Assembly (NCBI GenBank): GCA_035656335.1
Contig: DASRSS010000240.1
Coordinates: 1 to 11,956 of the forward strand
Direction of reading: 5' to 3'
Origin: DASRSS01 sp035656335
Lineage (GTDB): Bacteria > Actinomycetota > Actinomycetes > Mycobacteriales > Jatrophihabitantaceae
DNA length: 11,956 nt
Both the position numbers and the translations under genes were made by a program. Under the pieces are notes generated by a model, which saw only the letters and a list, made by a program, of their open reading frames with translations, was not told where the DNA came from and made no database searches. Positions 6,822 to 11,956 of the stretch are shown piece after piece (within the stretch, counting starts at the first letter, position 1; the number at the start of each line of letters is the position of its first letter).

Positions 6822-6837
6822 TGTCAGCCGACTGACA
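6822..6837. promoter_or_regulatory. Candidate TetR operator palindrome
   Basis: On the plus strand TGTCAG-CCGA-CTGACA has perfect 6-base arms around a 4-base centre, a size usual for TetR-family operators. It lies in the 149-base divergent region between the PAP2 and TetR genes, directly upstream of the PAP2 -10 box. A second CTGACA half-site occurs at 6911-6916 nearer the TetR start. A further imperfect hairpin (6884-6902, CACTC/GAGTG core) lies in the presumed TetR leader. Recognition by the adjacent regulator is inferred from context. Confidence 0.6.
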
Positions 6838-6956
6838 TTTTCTGCGCCAGGTCGAACAGGTACCGCCTCTAAGCTCGACGGCAGGCACTCCGAGAGTGTG
6901 CCGCCACCCCCTGACAGCGGCCTGGCAGACCGCGCACATCAGCAAAGGAAGCATCC

Positions 6957-7577
6957 GTGGGAGTCCGGGAATGCAAGAAGGAGCGCACCCGCGACGACCT
7001 CGCCTCGGCCGCGATCGCGCTGTTCAGCTCGCGCGGCTACGAGCAGACGACCGTCGAGGACATCGCGGCCGAGGCCGGGGTCTCGCCGCGCACGATCTTC
7101 CGCTACTTCCGGACCAAGGAGGACGTCGTCGTCGGGCTGCTGCAGTCCGGCGCCGTCGACCTGCAGGACGAGCTGGCGTCACGCCCCGCTGACGAGCCGC
7201 TGGCCGACGCGCTGCGCGCGGCCACCCGCAGCTGGGCGCGCCTCGGCGAGCAGCGCGCGCGGACGCTGCTGCAGCTGATGCAGGTCCTGCCCGGGGCGCC
7301 GGCGTTGCGCGCGCACCTGGAGGACCAGCGGCGGCTCAAGGTGGCCGAGCTGAGCGTCCCCGTGGCGCAGCGCCTCGGGGTGGACGCCGAACGCGATCCG
7401 CGTCCGAAACTCATCGTCGCGCTGGTACTGCGCGTGGTCACCGACGCGATCGAGCGGTGGAGCGCGGACGGCGGGACGGGCGAGCTGGCCGACTACCTGG
7501 ACGCGGGGTTCGAGCTCCTGGAGTGCGGGATCCCGACCGGGTGCTCGGTCACCGGGACAGCTGCCGGAACACGCTGA
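6957..7577 (+). CDS. TetR/AcrR family transcriptional regulator
   Basis: A 206-residue regulator. The N-terminal DNA-binding domain (about 10-56) has the standard pattern: TRDDLASAAIALFSSRGYEQ, then TTVEDIAAEAGVSPRTIFRYF with the helix-turn-helix at about 32-51, then RTKEDVV. The all-helical C-terminal half should bind a ligand and dimerise; the ligand is not predictable. GTG at 6957 is supported by an AGGAAG ribosome binding site at 6946-6951, 5 bases upstream, in contrast to the leaderless neighbours. It is divergent from the first PAP2 gene and probably represses it, and perhaps itself, through the palindrome between them. Its 3' end overlaps the convergent GDPD gene by 29 bases. Confidence 0.93.
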   Translation: MGVRECKKERTRDDLASAAIALFSSRGYEQTTVEDIAAEAGVSPRTIFRYFRTKEDVVVGLLQSGAVDLQDELASRPADEPLADALRAATRSWARLGEQRARTLLQLMQVLPGAPALRAHLEDQRRLKVAELSVPVAQRLGVDAERDPRPKLIVALVLRVVTDAIERWSADGGTGELADYLDAGFELLECGIPTGCSVTGTAAGTR

Positions 7578-8193
7578 GGCTGTCGGACGTCAGCCCGTCG
7601 ACGCCGGCGTCCGTGAGCCGTTTGGCGCGAGCCGGATCGTTGACGGTCCAGGCGAGCACCACGGGCACCGCCTCGTGCAGCCCGGCGATCACGGCCGCGT
7701 CCAGCAGCGTGTGCCGGACGGTCACGCCGTCCACGTAGCTGAGCTCACCGGCAAGCACCCGCCGCAGCTTGAAACGGTTCCCCACCGACAGCCAGGTGCG
7801 GTAGCCAGCGGGACGCAGCGCGTGCAGGTCGTCCGGGTTCGGGCTGCTCACGATCAGCCGCGACCGGTCGGTAGGCAGCGCGCCCAGCGCCGCGACGAGC
7901 CGCGCCCGCCGCCGCGGCGAGTGCTCCTTCAGGTCGAGCAGCACCTGCACGCCGTGCGGGGCCAGCTCGATCTGGTCCGGCAGCGGCTGGTCGTCGGCCG
8001 CCGACCGGCCCAGCCGCACCCGCCAGTTGTCGTGCTGCAACCACTCGCCGAGGCCCGGGAACGCGACGAAGTGCGAGACGACGAGCCGCTCGCCGTGCAG
8101 CCGCACGTCCGCCTCGAACACATTCGCGCCGGCCTCGGCGAGCTCCACGCAGCGCTGCCGCTCGCGCGGTGAGCGATGCGCGACGAGCAGCAC
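7549..8193 (-). CDS. Glycerophosphodiester phosphodiesterase-like protein
   Basis: Members of the family hydrolyse glycerophosphodiesters to glycerol-3-phosphate and an alcohol. The 214-residue product shows a compressed GDPD barrel: VAHR at the start (H6, R7), VFEADVRL (E27, D29), VVSH (H41), LLDLKE (K89), AWTVND (W182, N185) and GVDGLTSD near the end. The PENT loop that normally follows HRG is missing, with only 19 residues between R7 and E27, and HRS replaces HRG. No signal peptide is seen, so it should be cytoplasmic. GTG at 8193 is chosen because the conserved VAHR needs almost no leader and a TTGCCA-16-CAGGAT promoter ends 7 bases upstream. It is divergent from glycerate kinase. The family is clear, the true substrate is not. 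Confidence 0.85.
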   Translation of the reverse strand: MLLVAHRSPRERQRCVELAEAGANVFEADVRLHGERLVVSHFVAFPGLGEWLQHDNWRVRLGRSAADDQPLPDQIELAPHGVQVLLDLKEHSPRRRARLVAALGALPTDRSRLIVSSPNPDDLHALRPAGYRTWLSVGNRFKLRRVLAGELSYVDGVTVRHTLLDAAVIAGLHEAVPVVLAWTVNDPARAKRLTDAGVDGLTSDSLSVFRQLSR

Positions 8194-8200
8194 GTCCCTG

Positions 8201-8228
8201 ATCCTGCCGCAGCACCGGAGCGTGGCAA
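8201..8228 (-). promoter_or_regulatory. Probable promoter of the GDPD-like gene
   Basis: On the minus strand TTGCCA (8228-8223), a 16-base spacer and CAGGAT (8206-8201) form a -35/-10 pair. The -10 ends 7 bases before the GTG at 8193, again giving a leaderless message. The -10 is imperfect (C in its first position). Confidence 0.45.
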
Positions 8229-8234
8229 GCCGGG

Positions 8235-8240
8235 CACACT
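8235..8240 (+). promoter_or_regulatory. Possible -10 box of glycerate kinase
   Basis: CACACT ends 6 bases before the ATG at 8247, the same spacing as the leaderless genes upstream, and no ribosome binding site is present. The box departs from TANNNT in its first position and no -35 is seen, so support is weak. Confidence 0.3.
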
Positions 8241-8246
8241 GTCGGC

Positions 8247-9278
8247 ATGCGCGTGCTGGCCGCCCCGGACAAGTTCCGCGGCAGCGCGTCGGCCCTTCAG
8301 ATCGCCGACGCGCTCGCGGCAGCGGCGGCCGAGGCCGGCTGGGACTGCGCCCGCGTGCCGATCGCGGACGGCGGCGAGGGGCTGCTCGACTGCTTCGGCG
8401 GCCCGAACCGCGAGTCCACGGTGACCGGCCCGGGCGGCGAACCGGTCGTCGCGGCGTGGCGGCTGGACGGCTCCCTGGCCGTGATCGAGATGGCGCGCGC
8501 GTCCGGTCAGGACGTGGCCAGCCCGGACCACGACCCGGTCGCGGCCACCACCCGCGGCACCGGCGAGCTGATCGCCACCGCCCTCGACGCCGGGGCACGG
8601 CAGGTGATCGTCGGGGCCGGCGGCTCGGCGACGACGGACGGCGGCCTCGGGGCGGTGCAGGTGCTCCGCGACTGCGGGCCGCTGGACGGGTCGCGCGGGC
8701 CGCTGGTACGCGTCGCGTGCGACGTGACGACACCGTTTCTGGACGCGGCCCGGGTGTTCGCGCCGCAGAAGGGCGCCACGCCCGAGCAGGTGCGCACGCT
8801 GTCCGCCCGGCTGCGCGAACGCGCCGAGGACTACCGCGCGCAGTTCGGCGTGGACGTCACCGCGCTGGACGGCGCCGGCGCCGCGGGTGGGCTCGCCGGT
8901 GGCCTGGCCGCCCTCGGGGCGCGGATCGAGCAGGGCTTCGACGTGGTGGCCGAGCAGCTGCACCTGGCCGACCGCGTCCGCTCCGCCGACCTGGTGATCA
9001 CCGGCGAGGGCAAGCTGGACGCCACGAGCAGCGCCGGCAAGGCGGTCGGGTCGCTGGCCAGGCTGTGCGCCGAACAGGGCACCCCGTGCCGGATCGTCGC
9101 GGGCACGGTCAGCGGCGACGTGGACCCCGCCCTGGCCGAACTGGCCGTCGACCTCGGCGACCGGTTCGGCGCGCGGGCGGCCTGGGCTCGTCCCGCGAAC
9201 TGCGTCCGCGCCGCCGTCGCGGCACTGCTGGGCCGGGAAGAACCGCTTCCCGGCGCGAGTTCCGTCAAAGGAGGCTGA
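8247..9278 (+). CDS. Glycerate kinase (GarK/GlxK family)
   Basis: This cytoplasmic enzyme phosphorylates D-glycerate with ATP, giving 2- or 3-phosphoglycerate and feeding glycerate into glycolysis. Signatures of the family appear in order: the N-terminal APDKFRGSASA (6-16), PIADGGEG (38-45), GAGGSATTDGG (123-133), FAPQKGA (171-177), the glycine-rich GAAGGLAGGL (211-220) and DLVITGEGKLD (248-258). At 343 residues it is a little shorter than the usual 370-380. The ATG at 8247 begins directly at the conserved first strand. It shares a 53-base divergent region with the GDPD-like gene and ends 34 bases before the second PAP2 gene, with which it may be co-transcribed. Which phosphoglycerate isomer is made cannot be told. 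Confidence 0.94.
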   Translation: MRVLAAPDKFRGSASALQIADALAAAAAEAGWDCARVPIADGGEGLLDCFGGPNRESTVTGPGGEPVVAAWRLDGSLAVIEMARASGQDVASPDHDPVAATTRGTGELIATALDAGARQVIVGAGGSATTDGGLGAVQVLRDCGPLDGSRGPLVRVACDVTTPFLDAARVFAPQKGATPEQVRTLSARLRERAEDYRAQFGVDVTALDGAGAAGGLAGGLAALGARIEQGFDVVAEQLHLADRVRSADLVITGEGKLDATSSAGKAVGSLARLCAEQGTPCRIVAGTVSGDVDPALAELAVDLGDRFGARAAWARPANCVRAAVAALLGREEPLPGASSVKGG

Positions 9279-9312
9279 GCAGCGGCGAAGGATCACTATC
9301 TGAGGAGCGACC

Positions 9313-10266
9313 GTGGCGCACCTGCATCCTGTGCATTCGCGATGCGAGAATGGTCAAATGGTCGCCGTGCACCCTTCCAGCGACACGGCGCCCGGAGCGG
9401 CCGACCAGCGCCGCTTCACCGGGCTGCTGCCCCATCGCATGTTGCGGTGGCGGCGACCGGTGTGGTGGCAGGAGCTCGCGATCATCGCGTTCGGCTACTG
9501 GCTGTATTCGATGGGGCGCAACGCCGTTCCCGAGCAGGCCGAGGTCGCCGAGCGGCACGCGGTCAGCGTGCAGCACCTGCAGGACGTCCTGCACCTGAAC
9601 TTCGAGGCCTCGCTCAACAACTTCGTCGCGCGCAACGAGTGGCTCGCGCAGGTGATGGACTACTACTACGCGAGCCTGCACTTCGTGATCACCATCGGCG
9701 TCATGGTGTGGCTGTTCCGGCGCCGTCCGCACGTGTACCGCGGCGCGCGGACCGTCCTGGTCGCGAGCACGCTGCTGGGTCTGCTCGGGTTCTACCTGTA
9801 CCCGCTCGCGCCGCCGCGGCTGATGGACGGCAGCACGTACGTCGACACGCTGGCGAAGTTCCACACCTGGGGCTCGCTCGCCTCGCCGTCCATCGCGTCG
9901 CACTCGAACCAGTACGCGGCCATGCCCAGCCTGCACATCGCGTGGGCGCTCTGGTGCGGCATCGCGATCTTTTGCTGCGCGTGGCGCACCTGGGTGCGCG
10001 TGCTCGGCCTGCTGTACCCGATCGGCACGCTGACGGTGATCATCGGCACGGCCAACCACTTCGTCATCGACGCGGTCGGCGGCGCGATCGTCGTGACGCT
10101 GGCGTTCGGCATCCAGCGCCTGATGTCCGGGCACGGCGCCTACGACCCGCCGCTGGACGCTCCGGATTTCTTCCTGGACGACCCTCGGCCGGCCGCAGCG
10201 AACGGGCATCGCCCCGCACAACCGGACGCGCCGGCCGGCGGCGAGCCGTCCACGCTCACGAGCTGA
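9313..10266 (+). CDS. PAP2 family membrane phosphatase/phosphotransferase, second paralogue
   Basis: A 317-residue membrane protein closely related to the PAP2 protein encoded at 5917-6807. Matching blocks include YYYASLHF, LGFYLYPLAPPRL (158-170), NQYAAMPSLHIAWALWCG (199-216, with PSLH at 205-208) and GTANHFVID, with the catalytic pair H249 and D253. About six hydrophobic segments are seen (near 54-66, 122-136, 147-163, 207-223, 228-245, 250-266). The tail from about 280 is proline/alanine-rich and probably cytoplasmic. The start is uncertain. GTG at 9313 has a GAGGAG ribosome binding site 5 bases upstream, but the next 15 codons have poor third-position GC. ATG at 9358 begins where normal codon use begins, 6 bases after GAGAAT. 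The substrate is unknown. It overlaps the convergent glnE stop by 11 bases. Confidence 0.87.
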   Translation: MAHLHPVHSRCENGQMVAVHPSSDTAPGAADQRRFTGLLPHRMLRWRRPVWWQELAIIAFGYWLYSMGRNAVPEQAEVAERHAVSVQHLQDVLHLNFEASLNNFVARNEWLAQVMDYYYASLHFVITIGVMVWLFRRRPHVYRGARTVLVASTLLGLLGFYLYPLAPPRLMDGSTYVDTLAKFHTWGSLASPSIASHSNQYAAMPSLHIAWALWCGIAIFCCAWRTWVRVLGLLYPIGTLTVIIGTANHFVIDAVGGAIVVTLAFGIQRLMSGHGAYDPPLDAPDFFLDDPRPAAANGHRPAQPDAPAGGEPSTLTS

Positions 10267-11956
10267 CGCCGTAGAACACCTGCTCCACCACCGCGCGCGC
10301 ACGGCGTGCCGCGCGCCGGTAGTCGTCCAGCACCTGTCCCGGATCGAACCCGGGCGCGTAACCGGCGGCCCGCCCCACGCCCACGAGGGCGGCGCCCTGA
10401 TGCGGCAGCTGGTCCTCGGACTTGTCCCGCACCAGCCGCACCGCGTTGCGCAGCGTGGTGGCCGACCGCCACGCCGCCTCGAGCGTGTGCGCCTGCTCGG
10501 TGGTGATCAGCCCGGCGGACGCGGCCGCCCGCAGCGCGTCGAGCGTGCGGGTGGTGCGCAGCTCGGGCAGCGTGCCGGCGTGCTGCAGCTGCAGCAGCTG
10601 GACCGTCCACTCGATGTCGGCCAGCCCGCCGCGGCCGAGCTTGGTGTGCGTGTTCGGGTCCGCGCCGCGCGGTAACCGCTCGCTGTCCACGCGGCCCTTG
10701 AGCCGGCGGATCTCGATCAGCTCGTTCGGGGCGAGGCCCCGCGCCGGGTAGCGGATCGGGTCGATCAGCTCGGTGAAGCGCCGGCCCAGGTCGGTGTCGC
10801 CGGCCACGAACCGGGCGCGCAACAGGGCCTGCGCCTCCCACGGTTCGGACCAGCGCTCGTAGTACTGCCGGTACGACGCCAGCGAGCGCACCAGCGGACC
10901 GTTGCGCCCTTCGGGCCGCAGGTCCGCGTCGACGATCATGGGCGGGTCGCTGGACGTGGGCGAGGCCAGCAGCGCGCGCAGCCGGGACGCGACATCGCCG
11001 GCCAGCTCGGTCGCGCCGTCCGTCTGCTCCGCGCCCGCGTCGAGCGGCTCGTACACGAACAGCACGTCGGCGTCCGAGCCGTAGCCGGCCTCCTCGCCGC
11101 CCAGCCGGCCCATCGCGATCACCGCGAACCGGATCGGCAGTGCTGCCAGGCCGCGCTCGGCGGCGACCGAACGCAGCGCGACCTGCAGCGCGCTGTCCAG
11201 CGTCGCCGCCGCGGTCGCGCTGATCGCCGCGCAGGTCTGCGTGACGTCGAGCATGCCGAGCAGGTCGGCGAACGCGGTCCGCAGCAGCTCCTGCCGCCGC
11301 ACGCCGCGCACGACCGCGACCGCCGCCGCGTCGTCGTCCTGACGGGCCGCCGAGTCGCGCATCGTGGCGAGCACCTCGGCAGGTTCCCGGGGTCGCAGTT
11401 CGTCGTCGTCGGCCAGCATCGCGAGCGCGTCCGGGGTGCGCTGCAGCAGCCGGGCGACGTACCGGCTGGTGCCGAGCAGGTACGCGAGCCGGGTCGCCAC
11501 CGCGCCCTCGTCGCGCAGCAGGCGCAGGTACCAGGACGTCGCCCCCAGCGCGTCGGAGATCTGCCGGTACGCCAGCAGGCCGCCGTCCGGGTCGGGAGCG
11601 TCGGCGAAGTCGGACAGCAGCACCGGCAGCAGCGCGCGCTGCAGCACCGCGCGGCGCGAGACGCCCGCGGTCAGCGCCTCGATGTGCCGCAGCGCGCCCG
11701 CCGGATCGCCGAAGCCGAGCGCGGCCAGCCGCCGGCCGGCCTCGTCCGGCGAGAGCCGCAGGTCCTGCGACGGTACGCGCGCGACGGCTTCGAGCAGCGG
11801 CCGGTAGAAGATCTTCTCGTGCAGCCGCCGCACCTCGCGGGTGTGCTGCGCCCAGTCGGCCTCGAACCGCTCGCGTGCGTCGCCGCTCGCGTCGCCGCGG
11901 TAGCCCAGCGCACGGGCCAGCCACTCGCGGTGCTCCGGCTCATCCGGCATCAGGTG
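10256..11956 (-). CDS. glnE: Bifunctional glutamine synthetase adenylyltransferase/adenylyl-removing enzyme (5' part outside window)
   Basis: GlnE adds AMP to a tyrosine of glutamine synthetase to lower its activity, and removes it again, in response to nitrogen status. The window holds the last 566 codons before the stop. The frame is open to the right edge, and whole actinobacterial GlnE is about 950-1000 residues, so roughly the first 400, including the adenylyl-removing domain, lie outside. The C-terminal transferase motif AMGRLGGEEAGYGSDADVLF is complete, with the GSDAD metal-binding aspartates encoded near 11066-11080. DADLRPEGRNGPL and the RGGLADIEWTVQLLQL segment also match the family. 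An in-frame ATG at 11950 is internal and not the start. It targets Y402 of the GlnA encoded here. Confidence 0.96.
   Translation of the reverse strand, partial: HLMPDEPEHREWLARALGYRGDASGDARERFEADWAQHTREVRRLHEKIFYRPLLEAVARVPSQDLRLSPDEAGRRLAALGFGDPAGALRHIEALTAGVSRRAVLQRALLPVLLSDFADAPDPDGGLLAYRQISDALGATSWYLRLLRDEGAVATRLAYLLGTSRYVARLLQRTPDALAMLADDDELRPREPAEVLATMRDSAARQDDDAAAVAVVRGVRRQELLRTAFADLLGMLDVTQTCAAISATAAATLDSALQVALRSVAAERGLAALPIRFAVIAMGRLGGEEAGYGSDADVLFVYEPLDAGAEQTDGATELAGDVASRLRALLASPTSSDPPMIVDADLRPEGRNGPLVRSLASYRQYYERWSEPWEAQALLRARFVAGDTDLGRRFTELIDPIRYPARGLAPNELIEIRRLKGRVDSERLPRGADPNTHTKLGRGGLADIEWTVQLLQLQHAGTLPELRTTRTLDALRAAASAGLITTEQAHTLEAAWRSATTLRNAVRLVRDKSEDQLPHQGAALVGVGRAAGYAPGFDPGQVLDDYRRAARRARAVVEQVFYGVSS

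Noticed and set aside
9266..9273. Perfect Shine-Dalgarno-like AAAGGAGG at the end of glycerate kinase
   Set aside because: No ATG, GTG or TTG lies at the right distance downstream, and the bases encode the last residues of the kinase, so it is probably coincidental.
6957..10266. A defence system, toxin-antitoxin pair or biosynthetic cluster in the accessory segment
   Set aside because: No nuclease, ATPase, toxin fold, reverse transcriptase or synthase motifs are seen. All the intact genes fall into known metabolic, regulatory or membrane families.
10140..11924. Open frame of 594 codons overlapping glnE on the same strand
   Set aside because: It is alanine/arginine/glycine-rich with no motif, whereas the neighbouring frame encodes unmistakable GlnE.

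Overview
The window is high-GC DNA (mostly G/C at third codon positions, frequent GTG starts) from an actinobacterium. Gene order gives the best placement. A lipB, lipA, DUF4191 membrane protein, RDD membrane protein, glnA run followed by an opposite-strand glnE is the order I recall for the Mycobacterium tuberculosis lipB-lipA-Rv2219-Rv2219A-glnA1-glnE block. Here extra genes lie between glnA and glnE, so this is a relative and not Mycobacterium itself. I cannot name the genus from sequence alone.

Layout. 1-807 (-): a Ser/Thr protein kinase, cut by the left edge. 901-2512 (+): lipB and lipA, which make lipoyl groups. 2567-3780 (+): two small membrane proteins, DUF4191 and RDD, with a 4-base overlap. 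3900-5324 (+): glnA, type I glutamine synthetase. It is preceded by four 5-mers at exact 11-base spacing that fit a GlnR operator, and followed by a strong hairpin terminator. 5407-5798 (+): a broken gene of an uncharacterised family with its middle missing. 5917-6807 (-): a PAP2 membrane phosphatase/transferase. 6957-7577 (+): a TetR regulator, divergent from the PAP2 gene, with a palindrome between them. 7549-8193 (-): a short glycerophosphodiesterase-like protein. 8247-9278 (+): glycerate kinase. 9313-10266 (+): a second PAP2 paralogue. 10256-11956 (-): the C-terminal part of glnE, cut by the right edge.

How the genes work together. LipB and LipA are consecutive steps of lipoate synthesis. 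GlnE adenylylates GlnA, and the target tyrosine (Y402) is visible here, so enzyme and modifier flank the inserted segment. The insert (about 5.4-10.27 kb) looks like an accessory module: one decayed gene, two related PAP2 enzymes, a TetR switch, a GDPD-like enzyme and glycerate kinase. A link to phospholipid or glycerol-phosphate turnover is only inference.

Regulation. Many genes have a TANNNT-type -10 box ending 6-8 bases before the start codon and no Shine-Dalgarno sequence, which points to widespread leaderless transcription. glnA and the TetR gene have conventional leaders with a ribosome binding site. I see no tRNA, rRNA, CRISPR array, insertion sequence or attachment site. No stretch over 300 bases lacks a gene.
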